DNA of 64,000 bases from Knoellia koreensis (GCF_013041615.1 NZ_JABEPQ010000001.1:124001-188000), one strand, 5' to 3'. Counted from the stretch's first letter, positions 33,201 to 42,594 are shown. The notes: a model not told the origin generated them from the sequence alone. Translations and numbers: made by a program.

Positions 33201-34483
33201 CCGACCGTGACCTGACCGGCCTGCTCGAGCGGGCCAGCGCCGACCTGCCCGAGGTGGACTTCGCGAGTGACGCGTGGGCGGATGCGTATGCCGCGCAGTC
33301 GCGTCGGCGTCGCCGGCTCACCACCGGGGTGGGCGCCGTTGCCGCCGCCGCGCTCGCGGTGGGGGCGGTTCAGATCTGGGGGAGCGACGGGAGCGCGAAC
33401 CGCACGCCGACGCCGGGGGTCACCGCCACGACGCCACCGGTGACGGGCACGCTCGCCGACGGCACGGCATACGCCGAACTCCCTTTGGAGGGAAAGGAAT
33501 CCGAGCTGCCGCAGCTCGACGTCGGCCTGCCGAAGCTCATCGACACCAGTCGCCCGAGGATGATGCAGAGCGCGCTGCGCGGTGAACCTCCCACGGTCGT
33601 CGGGGTGACTCTCGAGCCGACGACACCTGAGCTGAAGGCATACCGGGTGTTGCTGATCCGACCGAGCGGCGAGCTGCTCGAGGTCGACGGCCTGACGCTC
33701 AAGCCGGTGCGGGACACCGGTGGCAACGAGGCAATGCCGTTGGGTACCAGGACGATTGGTGGCGGGGGGATGGTGGCGTTCCCGCAGCCGGGCGAGGTTG
33801 TCGTCGTCGATCGTCGCGGCGAAGTGACCCGTTTCCCGGTGCCGTCCGAGTACGTGCAGGAGGTGTCGTGGACGCCGTCCAACGACTCGGTCGTGATCCG
33901 CAGCGACGACGGCAAGGTCTGGACCCTCGACCCGTGGAAGCCCGGTGCGAAGGCGGTCGAGGTGGTCGACACCCTGGCCACGGGCGTGACAGGTCTGCGG
34001 GTCGCCGAGGAGAACCGGTCGCTCAGCGTCACGTGGAACGACCTCGTCACCGGCAAGCGGGCAGGGCAGCGCACCATCGGCGCGCCCGTCTACGAGTTGT
34101 GGCAGCGGCCCGTCGGGTCGGCGACGTGGGTGGCGTCAGGCGCGTTCTTCGACCAGGCGCTCACATCCGAGGTGATCCGGCGCGGCAACGGGCCGATCTA
34201 CCAGGGCGTGGTTGCCGTTCCACTAGAGCGGGGGAAGGCCAAGCTGCTGCTCGCGCCGGAGAATCCCGACGGGCAGGAGGGCCGCTACAAGGGGTGCTGC
34301 ACCCCGCTGGCCTGGTGGAACGCCTCGACCGTGCTGCTCCAGACCAACGGCTCGCACCCGTCGTGGATCCTCGCGTGGAACGTCGACACCGGTCAGGTGT
34401 CGAAGGTGACCCGCATCGCCTACGACCCGAAGACCGACGTCGCACCACCGCGGCTCGCGCTCAACATCGGCTGGCGCTACTGA
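33197..34483 (+). CDS. Membrane-anchored partner protein of the sigma factor (putative anti-sigma)
   Basis: 428 residues. The first 45 residues are cytoplasmic (MTDRDLTGLLERASADLPEV...), then RRRRRLTTGVGAVAAAALAV forms one membrane helix and the remaining 360 residues are outside. The extracytoplasmic part shows beta-propeller-like repeats (GEVTRFPVPSEYVQEVSWTP; IRSDDGKVWTLDPWKPGAKA). Overlap with the sigma gene suggests an anti-sigma or signal-sensing role, but no zinc-binding anti-sigma HxxxCxxC motif is present, so this is inference from context. Confidence 0.65.
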   Translation: MTDRDLTGLLERASADLPEVDFASDAWADAYAAQSRRRRRLTTGVGAVAAAALAVGAVQIWGSDGSANRTPTPGVTATTPPVTGTLADGTAYAELPLEGKESELPQLDVGLPKLIDTSRPRMMQSALRGEPPTVVGVTLEPTTPELKAYRVLLIRPSGELLEVDGLTLKPVRDTGGNEAMPLGTRTIGGGGMVAFPQPGEVVVVDRRGEVTRFPVPSEYVQEVSWTPSNDSVVIRSDDGKVWTLDPWKPGAKAVEVVDTLATGVTGLRVAEENRSLSVTWNDLVTGKRAGQRTIGAPVYELWQRPVGSATWVASGAFFDQALTSEVIRRGNGPIYQGVVAVPLERGKAKLLLAPENPDGQEGRYKGCCTPLAWWNASTVLLQTNGSHPSWILAWNVDTGQVSKVTRIAYDPKTDVAPPRLALNIGWRY

Positions 34484-34495
34484 CTCCCTGGACCC

Positions 34496-34533
34496 GTGCA
34501 ACCTGAGCGCCCTCTGGGTGGGTCAGGTTGCAC
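34496..34533. repeat. Hairpin repeat related to the 36-nt family
   Basis: Arms GTGCAACCTGA and TCAGGTTGCAC with a divergent centre (CCC-TCT-GGG). It lies 12 bp after a gene end and 6 bp before the next hairpin; the flanking genes converge. Confidence 0.8.
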
Positions 34534-34539
34534 CAAGCC

Positions 34540-34575
34540 TGCAACCTGAACCCCCTATGGGGCGCTCAGGTTGCA
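34540..34575. repeat. 36-nt hairpin repeat, copy 2
   Basis: All 36 nt are identical to 29941-29976. Between converging genes, where a terminator would serve both. Confidence 0.85.
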
Positions 34576-34591
34576 GGCGGGTGGGCGGGAG

Positions 34592-36499
34592 TCAGCCGGT
34601 GTGGTGCACCTCCTGGAGGCCGTAGACCGGGGTGTCGATGCCCTCGTAGCGAGCCTTGAGCTGGAGCGCCAGGTAGAGCGAGTAGTGGCGCGACTGGTGC
34701 AGGTTGCCGCCGTGCATCCACAGGTTCGTGACCTGCGTCGGCTTCCACATGTTGCGTTGCTCGCCCTCCCACGGGCCGGGGTCCTTGGTGGTGTCCGAGC
34801 CCAGGCCCCAGCACTTGCCCAGCCGGTCCGCGGTCTCCTGGTCGACGAGGTCGGCCACCCACCCGTTCATCGAGTTGTAACCGGTCGCGAAGACGACCAC
34901 GTCGGCGGGCAGCTCGGTGCCGTCGGCGAGCACCAGGGCGTCCTGAGTGAGGTGGTCGACCTGGCCATGGACCAGCTTCACGTCACCGTTCGCGACGAGG
35001 TCCGCGGCGCCGACGTCGATGTAGTAGCCCGAGCCGCGGCGCAGGTACTTCATGAACAGGCCGGACCCGTCGTCGCCCCAGTCGTGCCAGAAACCCGACG
35101 CCTCGAGCCGCTCGTAGAAGTCCTTGTCGACCTCGGCCATCTTCTCGTAGGCGGGGATCTGGAACGTGTGCAGGATCCGGTAGGGGAGCGAGGCGAAGAT
35201 GAGATCGGCCTTCTCGGTCGTCACGCCGGCGGCCACAGCGCGCTCGGAGTAGAGGTCGCCCAGGCCGTACTCCATGAGGCTGGCGCTCTTGACGATGTGG
35301 GTCGACGAACGCTGCACCATGGTCACGTCCGCGCCGTGCTCCCACAGGGCTCCGCAGATGTCGAAGCTGGAGTTGTTGCTGCCGATCACGACGGCCCTCT
35401 TGCCGGCATACCGGTCCGGCCCGGGGTGCTGGGACGAGTGGTGCACGTCGCCCTGGAACACATCAATGCCCGGCACCTCGGGGATCCGCGGTTTGCCTGA
35501 CATGCCCGTGGCGAAGACCAGCTGGGTGGGCGTGAGCGTGAGCCGCTCGCCGTCGCGGTCGACCTCGACGGTCCACTTCTGGTCGTCTTCGGACCACCGC
35601 GCCGACAGCGCGCGCGTCTTCGACCAGTACGGCACCTCCATGATCTTGACGTAGCTCTCCAGCCAGTCGCCGATCTTGTCCTTGGGCGCGAACACCGGCC
35701 AGTTGTCGGGGAACTTGAGGTAGGGCAGGTGGTCGTACCAGACGGGGTCGTGCAGGCACAGCGACTTGTAGCGGCCGCGCCACTGGTCGCCGGGCCGGTC
35801 ATGGGCGTCCACCACGAGCGACGGCACGCCGAGCTGGCGCAGCCGCGCACCCATCGCGATGCCACCCTGCCCGCCGCCGATGACGAGGACGTACGGCTGC
35901 TCGGTGGTGCCGAGCGTGCTCTCCTCGAGCTCGCGCTTCTCCTTCCAGGTGCGGCGGTCCTTGTCGATGCCGTGCTCGGCACCCATGGGCCGCTTGGGTC
36001 CGCGAGGCTCCTCGTGCCCCGTGAGCTCCTGCAACGTGGTGAGCAGCGTCCAGGCGCGGTCCTCACCGTCCTCCTCGACGAGCCGGAGCAGCCCGCCGCC
36101 GCGACCGACCGCCGTGTCGAAGGACAGCCACGCCGTCACTACACCGTCGTCCTGCGTCGGTGGCTCGGTCGTCGAGAAGCCTTGCGCCGCAGTCTGTTTC
36201 GCGGTCTGCGTCACCAGGTCGGCCACCTGGTCGCGGCCCTCGACGGTCTTGATGTTCCACGTGAACGCCACGAGGTCGCGCCAGTAGCTGTCGGTCGCGA
36301 ACAGTGCGGCCACGCCCTGCGCGTCGTCCGCCGCCAGTGCCGACTCGAACTTCGCGAGCCACGCGTCGACGCGTGCCGCCGGGTCCGTGCCCGTCGTGTC
36401 GGTGGCATCCGTGCCCGTCGTGTCGGTGGCAGGGGGGTATGCCGCCTGGTCGGCGGCGCGGTCGGGCTCGACCGTCTCTCGGGCTGGGGCCTGGGTCAT
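34592..36499 (-). CDS. Flavin-containing monooxygenase with N-terminal NTF2-like domain
   Basis: 635 residues from ATG 36499. Residues about 45-170 form a SnoaL/NTF2-like domain (VDAWLAKFESALAADDAQGV; FTWNIKTVEGRDQVADLV). The flavoprotein part follows: FAD Rossmann motif YVLVIGGGQGGIAMGARLRQ near residue 205, DAHDRPGDQWRGRYKSLCLH, the FATGMSGKPRIPEVPG link, a second nucleotide fold KRAVVIGSNNSSFDICGALW for NADPH, and VFATGYNSMNGW near the end. This layout suits Baeyer-Villiger or FMO-type oxygenation of an unknown organic substrate. It is divergent from a GAF regulator, its likely controller. Confidence 0.85.
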   Translation of the reverse strand: MTQAPARETVEPDRAADQAAYPPATDTTGTDATDTTGTDPAARVDAWLAKFESALAADDAQGVAALFATDSYWRDLVAFTWNIKTVEGRDQVADLVTQTAKQTAAQGFSTTEPPTQDDGVVTAWLSFDTAVGRGGGLLRLVEEDGEDRAWTLLTTLQELTGHEEPRGPKRPMGAEHGIDKDRRTWKEKRELEESTLGTTEQPYVLVIGGGQGGIAMGARLRQLGVPSLVVDAHDRPGDQWRGRYKSLCLHDPVWYDHLPYLKFPDNWPVFAPKDKIGDWLESYVKIMEVPYWSKTRALSARWSEDDQKWTVEVDRDGERLTLTPTQLVFATGMSGKPRIPEVPGIDVFQGDVHHSSQHPGPDRYAGKRAVVIGSNNSSFDICGALWEHGADVTMVQRSSTHIVKSASLMEYGLGDLYSERAVAAGVTTEKADLIFASLPYRILHTFQIPAYEKMAEVDKDFYERLEASGFWHDWGDDGSGLFMKYLRRGSGYYIDVGAADLVANGDVKLVHGQVDHLTQDALVLADGTELPADVVVFATGYNSMNGWVADLVDQETADRLGKCWGLGSDTTKDPGPWEGEQRNMWKPTQVTNLWMHGGNLHQSRHYSLYLALQLKARYEGIDTPVYGLQEVHHTG

Positions 36500-36686
36500 C
36501 TGCGCCTCCACGTCGTTGTGGTCGTCGTTGGGGTCGTCCTCGATCGGATCTCGGCCGCTGGCTGGACCGGATCGCCATGGCTAGGCTGATCTGAACCGAT
36601 CACACACCGAGGTGTGCCGCGGCGACAGGGTTGCAAGACGTTGCAGCGACGCCAGCGCCGAACCGGCGACGCCTCAGGAGGCCGTC

Positions 36687-37934
36687 ATGTCGACCGCGGA
36701 CCACGAGGCTCACCGCACCCGTGACCGCGTGCTGTCGCGACCCGCAGGCGGCGCATCATCCCGGTCGGCCACCGCCGCACCGCGGCGGGAGATCGCCGCA
36801 TCCTGGCGGCGGGTCGCCGCGACCGGGCTCGACCCCGGTGCGGGTGCTGCGATCGTCCCCCTCGTGGAGGCCGACCTCGAGCGCCGGCGCGAGGAGAGCG
36901 GTCTGCGCGAGCTGATCCCCAAGCTCACCACCTCGCTGGCCTCGGTCATCGACGCCGGACAGCTCGTCGTCGTGGCCGACCCGCAGGGGCGCGTCCTGTG
37001 GCGGCTCGGTGGCACCGGGGTGCGCAGGCTGGCCGACCACCTGGGGTTCGTCGACGGGTCGGCCTGGACCGAGGCCAACGTCGGCACCAACGCGATCGGC
37101 ACCGCGCTGGTGCTCGGCCAGGCGGTGCAGGTGCGGGGTGCGGAGCACTTCGTCGAGTCGCACACCCGGTGGGGCTGCGCGGCCGCACCCCTCACCGACC
37201 CCTGGACGGGCCGCGTGGTGGGGGTGCTCGATGTCAGCGGACCCTCGGCCGGCCTGCACCCGGCCGAGCTCGCCCTCGTCGAGCTCACCTCCCGGCTCAC
37301 CTCGATGGAGCTGCTCGAACGCCGCCGGGCCGAGCTCGACCGCCTCCGCGCGAGCGCCGCACCGCTGCTGTCACGAGTCGACGGCGACGCCCTTGCGGTC
37401 GACCGGTACGGCCGGCTGGCGGCCTTCGTCGGCAGCCGGGCTCCCGAACGCGTGGCGCTCCCCGACGAGATGGCACCCGGTGCCGTGTGGTTGCCGGCCG
37501 TCGGCCCAGCCACCGCTGAGCCGCTCGGCGACGGCTGGCTCCTTCGGCTCGGCGCGGCCACCGACGAGGTGGCGTCCACCCTCGTGCTGGACCTCGTGGG
37601 TGACCCGAGCGTGCGCGTCCGCGGCACCTCCGGCGAGTGGTCCCGCCAGCTGTCCACGCGGCATACCGAGATCCTCCTGTCCCTGGTCGAGGCGGGCGCT
37701 CAGGGACGCACCGCGGCTCAGCTCGCCGTGGACCTCTTCGACTCGCCCGACCCGATGGTGACGGTGCGCGCCGAGATGTCGCGGCTGCGCAGGGTACTCG
37801 GCAGTGTCCTGCTGTCCTCGCCCTATCGGCTGGCGCCCGCCGTGGCGACGGTCCTGCGCCTGCCCGACGACCCGCGCGACCTGTTGCCGCGCAGCAGCGC
37901 TCCCGTGGTGCAGCGCCGCCGGCGCACGCGCTGA
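36687..37934 (+). CDS. GAF-domain transcriptional regulator (AcoR-like N-part, no AAA domain)
   Basis: 415 residues. An N-terminal helical part (REIAASWRRVAATGLDPG) precedes a GAF sensor (about 75-225: VVVADPQGRVLWRLGGTGVR; GSAWTEANVGTNAIGTALVL; WGCAAAPLTDPWTGRVVGVL). The C-terminus carries a winged-helix-like domain (STRHTEILLSLVEAGAQGRT; VTVRAEMSRLRRVLGSVLL). The sigma-54-type ATPase of true AcoR is missing, as in many actinobacterial relatives. Start chosen at the ATG behind CAGGAGG. It faces the monooxygenase gene across 187 bp and probably regulates it in response to a small ligand. Confidence 0.8.
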   Translation: MSTADHEAHRTRDRVLSRPAGGASSRSATAAPRREIAASWRRVAATGLDPGAGAAIVPLVEADLERRREESGLRELIPKLTTSLASVIDAGQLVVVADPQGRVLWRLGGTGVRRLADHLGFVDGSAWTEANVGTNAIGTALVLGQAVQVRGAEHFVESHTRWGCAAAPLTDPWTGRVVGVLDVSGPSAGLHPAELALVELTSRLTSMELLERRRAELDRLRASAAPLLSRVDGDALAVDRYGRLAAFVGSRAPERVALPDEMAPGAVWLPAVGPATAEPLGDGWLLRLGAATDEVASTLVLDLVGDPSVRVRGTSGEWSRQLSTRHTEILLSLVEAGAQGRTAAQLAVDLFDSPDPMVTVRAEMSRLRRVLGSVLLSSPYRLAPAVATVLRLPDDPRDLLPRSSAPVVQRRRRTR

Positions 37935-37937
37935 ACC

Positions 37938-37972
37938 CGCAATGTGAACCCCTATGGGGCGACCAGGTTGCG
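37938..37972. repeat. Degenerate copy of the CCCCTATGGGG hairpin family
   Basis: Starts 3 bp after a stop codon. The centre CCCCTATGGGG is perfect and the outer ends CGCAA and TTGCG pair, but the middle of the arms has decayed. Confidence 0.6.
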
Positions 37973-38044
37973 CTGACAGACGTCATGGGGGAGTCGTGAC
38001 GGTCGTGTGACGTCGCGGTGGGCACACAGCCACACAGTGGTGGC

Positions 38045-39004
38045 ATGACATCAACGACCCAGACGCAGAACCGCCCGCCTGCGCCGGTCCGAGGGGCCAC
38101 CACCATCCCCGCGGTCGAGTTGGCCGGGCTGACCAAGAGCTTTGGCACGGTGCGTGCCGTGCGGGGGATCGACCTCACCGTCCGCCCCGGCGAGATCGTC
38201 GCCTTCCTCGGCCCGAACGGCGCCGGCAAGACGACCACCATCGACATGATGCTGGGCCTGTCCCAGCCCGACAGGGGCACCGCCCGTGTCTACGGCATGG
38301 ACCCGCAGGCCGCGGTCCGGCACGGACTCATCTCGGCCGTCATGCAGACCGGTGGGCTGCTCAAGGACCTCACGGCGCGCGAGACGCTCGAGCTGACCGC
38401 CAGCCTGTTCAGCGACACCAAGCCGATCAGCGAGGTCATGACCCGCGCCGGCATCGCCGACATCGGCGACCGTCGTGTCGGCAAGTGCTCAGGCGGCCAG
38501 CAGCAGCGGCTGCGCTTCGCCATGGCGCTCCTGCCCGACCCCGAGCTGCTCGTCCTCGACGAGCCCACCACCGGTATGGACGTGACCGGCCGTCGCGACT
38601 TCTGGCAGGCCATCCGGCAGGACGCCGAGCAGGGCCGCACCGTCCTCTTCGCCACGCACTACCTCGAGGAGGCCGACGCGTATGCCGACCGCATCGTCCT
38701 GGTCGCGCACGGCCGGGTTGTCGCCGACGGCACCGCCAGCGAGGTCAAGGCCATCGTCTCGGGGCGCACCGTGCGCGCGACCTTGCCCGACGCGGATCTG
38801 GTTGCGCTCCAAGCACTTCCGGGCGTCGAGTCGGTGGAGGTGCGCGGTGACTCGGTGCTCATCGCCTCCCGTGACAGCGACTCCGTCGCGCGCCACCTCC
38901 TGACCAACACCGGCGCCCGCGACCTCGAGATCACCTCTCGCGGCCTCGAGGACGCCTTCATCTCCCTCACCGCCGACCCCGACTCCGAAGGAACCCAGTC
39001 ATGA
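38045..39004 (+). CDS. ABC-2 exporter ATP-binding protein
   Basis: 319 residues. Walker A VAFLGPNGAGKTTTIDMMLG near residue 57, Q-loop SAVMQTGGLL, signature CSGGQQQRLRFAMALLPDPE, Walker B LLVLDEPTTGMD and switch His FATHYLEEADAYADRI. The C-terminal domain (about 235-319) is the DrrA/CcmA-type extension. Makes the ATPase for the permease that follows with a 4-nt overlap. With the sensor kinase and regulator downstream the set resembles antibiotic- or lipid-responsive exporters such as LnrLMN/LnrJK; the substrate is unknown. Confidence 0.9.
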   Translation: MTSTTQTQNRPPAPVRGATTIPAVELAGLTKSFGTVRAVRGIDLTVRPGEIVAFLGPNGAGKTTTIDMMLGLSQPDRGTARVYGMDPQAAVRHGLISAVMQTGGLLKDLTARETLELTASLFSDTKPISEVMTRAGIADIGDRRVGKCSGGQQQRLRFAMALLPDPELLVLDEPTTGMDVTGRRDFWQAIRQDAEQGRTVLFATHYLEEADAYADRIVLVAHGRVVADGTASEVKAIVSGRTVRATLPDADLVALQALPGVESVEVRGDSVLIASRDSDSVARHLLTNTGARDLEITSRGLEDAFISLTADPDSEGTQS

Positions 39005-39807
39005 CCACCGCCGTGCCTGACACCCTGCCCAATGTCGTTGCACCGCAACGAAAGGTCCCGCCAATGGGCGGCCTCAACGTGACCCTCTTGAAGCTCGAGG
39101 TGCGGCGCATGCTGCGCAACCGCCGCACCCTGGTCTTCTCGGTCGTGATGCCCGTGATGTTCTACGTCATCTTCGGCACCGGGAAGTCGTACTCGAATGA
39201 GAACGCCGGTCACGGCAACGTTGCCGCACTCATCATGGTCAGCATGGCGCTCTACGGTGCGATGCTCTCCACCACGGGCGGCGGCGCCATGGTCGCCGTC
39301 GAACGCAGCCAGGGCTGGAGCCGGCAGCTGCGCCTCACCCCACTCACGCCCGCGGCATACATCGCGGTGAAGGTGCTGTGCGCCATGTTGCTCGGCGCCG
39401 TCTCCATCGCGGTCACGTATGCCGCGGGGAGCTTCACCGGTGCCCACATGCAGACGTCCGCGTGGGTCGGCACGGCGCTGATCGCCTGGGTGGGGTCGCT
39501 CGTCTTTGCGGCCTTCGGTGTCTTCATGGGCTACCTGCTGCCGAGCGAGAACGTCATGCAGATCATCGGGCCGGGGCTCGCGCTGTTCGCCTTCCTCGGC
39601 GGGTTGTTCATGCCCCTGGACCAGATGGGCGACACGTTCCAGACGATCGCGAAGTTCACCCCCATGTATGGCCTGAGCCAGCTGGCGCACTGGCCGCTGA
39701 CCGGCGAGGCGCCCGGGGTGGCCGCGGTCGTGAACGTGGTGGTCTGGCTGGCGGTCTTCGCGGGAGGCGCGGCATGGCGGTTCCGGCGCGACACCGCGAG
39801 GGTCTGA
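39001..39807 (+). CDS. ABC-2 exporter permease
   Basis: 268 residues with six predicted membrane helices: RRTLVFSVVMPVMFYVIFGT, NVAALIMVSMALYGAMLSTT, YIAVKVLCAMLLGAVSIAVT, WVGSLVFAAFGVFMGYLLPS, IIGPGLALFAFLGGLFMPLD, VVNVVVWLAVFAGGAAWRFR. The amphipathic helix before the first span (LKLEVRRMLRNRR) is typical. ATGA overlap with the ATPase gene. Forms a homodimeric channel with it. Confidence 0.88.
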   Translation: MTTAVPDTLPNVVAPQRKVPPMGGLNVTLLKLEVRRMLRNRRTLVFSVVMPVMFYVIFGTGKSYSNENAGHGNVAALIMVSMALYGAMLSTTGGGAMVAVERSQGWSRQLRLTPLTPAAYIAVKVLCAMLLGAVSIAVTYAAGSFTGAHMQTSAWVGTALIAWVGSLVFAAFGVFMGYLLPSENVMQIIGPGLALFAFLGGLFMPLDQMGDTFQTIAKFTPMYGLSQLAHWPLTGEAPGVAAVVNVVVWLAVFAGGAAWRFRRDTARV

Positions 39808-39822
39808 TCGCCAGCGTCCTGC

Positions 39823-39870
39823 GCTCACTCACGGATCCCTTCTCTGAGAGGCTGGGGTCCGTGAGTGAGC
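39823..39870 (+). promoter_or_regulatory. Inverted repeat over the histidine-kinase start codon
   Basis: GCTCACTCACGGA (39823-39835) pairs exactly with TCCGTGAGTGAGC (39858-39870), whose GTG (39861) is the start codon of the kinase. Folding would hide the start; it may set kinase translation below that of the transporter or stop transcription after the permease. Confidence 0.6.
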
Positions 39871-41051
39871 ACAACCCGCGCCCGGACGACGACCGGCCCT
39901 GGGGCAGCCGGATGGTCGGCTTCCTGTTCGCCGGGATCTGGCTGGTGTTCCTGTCCGACGCGTTCAACGCGGCGTGGCGCCAGCGGCAGGACCTGCGTGC
40001 CGACGGCGGGCTGGTCGTCCTCACCCTGTTCGTCATCCTCTACCTCGTCCACTTCGCCCACTTGCGGTCGGCGTTCTGGGGGCTCAACGGACCGACGGCG
40101 ACCTACCGGTGGTTCATCAGCCGCACCGGGCTGCTCTCGTGGCTGGGACTGCTGGTCCTCGCCATGCTCGCGCCCGTCATGGTCGGCCAGGAGGGGGCGG
40201 CGACGTGGGTGTTCCTCGCCGTCTCGGGGCTGTGGACCTTCCGGCTGCGCGTGGGCATCGCGATCGGCGTCGTGCTCGTGGCGGTCTACGAGTTCCTCAC
40301 CTTCCACGTCTCCGGCTGGTCCCACAACGTCAGCATCAGCATGTCGATCGTGCTGGCCATGGCCGCCGTCACCGGCGGCATGCTGGCGGCCCAGCGTCAG
40401 CGGGCCCTGGCGGAGGCGCGGGAGGACAACGCCCGGCTCGCGATCCAGGAGGAGCGCAACCGGATGGCCCGCGACGTGCACGACATCCTCGGCCACAGCC
40501 TCACCGTCATCACGGTGAAGGCCGAGCTCGCCTCGCGGCTGCTGGAGGTCAGCCCCGAGCGGGCACGTGCCGAGGTCGACGACCTCGAGCGGCTTGCGCG
40601 CGACGCCCTGGCCGACGTGCGCCAGGCCGTGGCAGGCTTCCGCGACATGTCGCTGCCGGGCGAGCTCGCCCGCGCCCGTACGTCCCTCGCCGCCGCTGGC
40701 ATCGAGGCGCAGCTGCCCAACGCCACCGACGCCGTGCCGACCGAGCTGCGTGAGGTGTGCGCCTGGGCCCTGCGCGAGGGCGTCACCAACGTGATCCGGC
40801 ACAGTGCGGCGAGCACGTGCACCGTCACCCTCAGCGAACGCGGCATCACCGTGGCGGACGACGGCCTCGGCCCCGACAGCAGCAGCTCGCCACCGGGTAC
40901 CGGCCTGCTCGGCCTGGAGGAGCGGGCGCTCGCGGTCGGCGCCACGCTGCGGACCCGCCGCCTGCAGCCGCACGGCTTCGAGCTGTCGGTCCTGACCAGC
41001 GAACCCGGTGCGCGGCCCGCGCCCCAGCACGACGACAAGGTGGAAGCATGA
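39861..41051 (+). CDS. Two-component sensor histidine kinase (DesK/NarX type)
   Basis: 396 residues from GTG 39861. Four to five membrane helices in the first 175 residues (MVGFLFAGIWLVFLSDAFNA ... SMSIVLAMAAVTGGMLAA), then the HisKA_3 dimerisation helix RNRMARDVHDILGHSLTVIT with phospho-acceptor His at about residue 207, and the ATPase domain (ALREGVTNVIRHSAASTCTV N-box; ITVADDGLGP; GTGLLGLEERALAVGATL). No large external sensor, so the signal is probably in the membrane. Stop overlaps the regulator ATG. Confidence 0.92.
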   Translation: MSEHNPRPDDDRPWGSRMVGFLFAGIWLVFLSDAFNAAWRQRQDLRADGGLVVLTLFVILYLVHFAHLRSAFWGLNGPTATYRWFISRTGLLSWLGLLVLAMLAPVMVGQEGAATWVFLAVSGLWTFRLRVGIAIGVVLVAVYEFLTFHVSGWSHNVSISMSIVLAMAAVTGGMLAAQRQRALAEAREDNARLAIQEERNRMARDVHDILGHSLTVITVKAELASRLLEVSPERARAEVDDLERLARDALADVRQAVAGFRDMSLPGELARARTSLAAAGIEAQLPNATDAVPTELREVCAWALREGVTNVIRHSAASTCTVTLSERGITVADDGLGPDSSSSPPGTGLLGLEERALAVGATLRTRRLQPHGFELSVLTSEPGARPAPQHDDKVEA

Positions 41052-41656
41052 CGATCCGGCTGCTCCTGGCCGACGACCAGGCCCTGGTGCGGGGCGCCCT
41101 CGCGACCCTGCTCGACCTCGAGCCAGACATGGAGGTGGTGTCCGAGGTCGGTACGGGCGACGAGGTGGTCGCGGCCGCGCAGTCCAGCAACCCGGACGTC
41201 GCCCTGCTCGACGTCGAGATGCCCGGTATGGACGGCATCGCCGCCACCGCCGCACTGCACGACGCGATGCCCCGCGTGCGAGTGCTCATCGTCACGACCT
41301 TCGGGCGCCCCGGTTTCCTGCGTCGGGCGCTGCAGGCGGGCGCGAGCGGGTTCGTCGTCAAGGACACCCCGGCGCGGCAGCTGGCCGAGGCGGTGCGGCG
41401 GGTGCACTCCGGACTGCGCGTCGTCGACCCCGCGCTCGCCGCCGACTCGCTGGCCGGGGGAGAGTCGCCCCTGACCGCGCGGGAGACCGAGGTGCTCGTG
41501 GCGGCCCGCGGCGGAGGTTCGGTCGCCGACATCGCCAGGCAGGTGTCGCTCACGGAGGGCACCGTGCGCAACCACCTCTCGTCGGCCATCGGCAAGACGA
41601 TGGCGCGCAACCGCGCCGACGCCGTCCGCATCGCCGACGAGTTCGGCTGGCTGTAG
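41048..41656 (+). CDS. Two-component response regulator, NarL/LuxR family
   Basis: 202 residues. Receiver with acidic pair Asp9/Asp10 (LLLADDQALVRG), phospho-acceptor Asp55 (VALLDVEMPGMDG), and Lys in FVVKDTPA near residue 105. LuxR HTH at the end: LTARETEVLVAARGGGSVAD with SLTEGTVRNHLSSAIGKTMA. Overlaps the kinase gene by 4 nt. The operon exporter-kinase-regulator suggests it activates the exporter in response to a membrane-active compound. Confidence 0.93.
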   Translation: MTIRLLLADDQALVRGALATLLDLEPDMEVVSEVGTGDEVVAAAQSSNPDVALLDVEMPGMDGIAATAALHDAMPRVRVLIVTTFGRPGFLRRALQAGASGFVVKDTPARQLAEAVRRVHSGLRVVDPALAADSLAGGESPLTARETEVLVAARGGGSVADIARQVSLTEGTVRNHLSSAIGKTMARNRADAVRIADEFGWL

Positions 41657-41721
41657 ACGTTCACTCGAGCTGACCACCGACCTTCCCGCGGTGGTGGTAC
41701 GCCTCGACCTGGGGCTCCGAC

Positions 41722-42561
41722 CTAGCCGGCGTCCGGACCGAACCGCTCCCAGACCTGGTCGGCCTCCTCGGAGCGGCCGTTGTGGTCGAGGAACTGGGCC
41801 AGGGCGCTGGCCGCCTCGACCCGGGCCTGCGTGTTCTGCGACTCGCTGAGGTCGGAGAGGGCGTCTCGCAACGTCGTCTCCGCCTCCCGGGTGCGGCCGG
41901 CGCCGGCGAGGTAGCGGCCCCGGTCGACCCGCACCATCGCGGCCACCTCGAGTGAGAGCGGCACCAGAGCGGCCTCACTGTCCTCGGCCCGCTTCACCGC
42001 TTCGGGGAACCGTCCCAGGTCGGCGAGGACCGAGGCGGTCTGGCGGTTGACCATGGCACCGATGTAGTCCTCGTCGACCGTGGCGTCGATCTCCTGGTCA
42101 CGTTGCAGCGCAACGGTTTCCGACAGCGCTGAATCGAGGATGGGCAAGCCCTCGGCGACCTCTCCGGACAATGCCAGGGTCGCGCCCCGAGCTCGCCTGC
42201 AGGCGAGGAAGAGGTTCAGGTCACCGGTCTGCGCGGCATACGGGGTCGCCTTCTCGTAGAGGCCGGAAGCCTCGTCGAGGTCTCCGAGGTCCCACGACGC
42301 CTCGGCCGCCCGGTGGAAGGCGTGTCCTGTCTCGTTGGTGCGCTTCTGGAGCTGGTAGGCGGCTGCGGCGTCGAGGAACGCGCGCCGGGCGGAGCCGGGT
42401 TCGCTGAGCGCGCTGAGCGCGTTCCCGAGGCCCCAGTAGGCAGGCCCGAGGGAGTCGGGTTCGACGTCGCGGAGCACGGCGATCGCGGACTCGATCGCCT
42501 CGGCGCCCTCGAGGGGTCGCCCCGTCTCGGTGGCGGCGAGCCCGTAGTAGCGCTGCGCCAC
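41722..42561 (-). pseudogene. TPR-repeat protein, probably 5'-truncated
   Basis: 279 codons from a GTG at 42561, or longer in an open frame without a good start. Repeated helix pairs of TPR type: YYGLAATETGRPLEGAEAIE, GPAYWGLGNALSALSEPGSA, SWDLGDLDEASGLYEKATPY, RQTASVLADLGRFPEAVKRA, VRVDRGRYLAGAGRTREAET, ASALAQFLDHNGRSEEADQV. The first visible repeat begins within a helix, and the putative start abuts a 19-bp inverted repeat and the HNH gene, so the N-terminal part (often HTH or ATPase in such proteins) seems lost. Proteins of this design act as scaffolds; function unknown. Confidence 0.6.
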
Positions 42562-42594
42562 CGCTCTCCGGCAGGCAAGACTGAGGCATGACGA

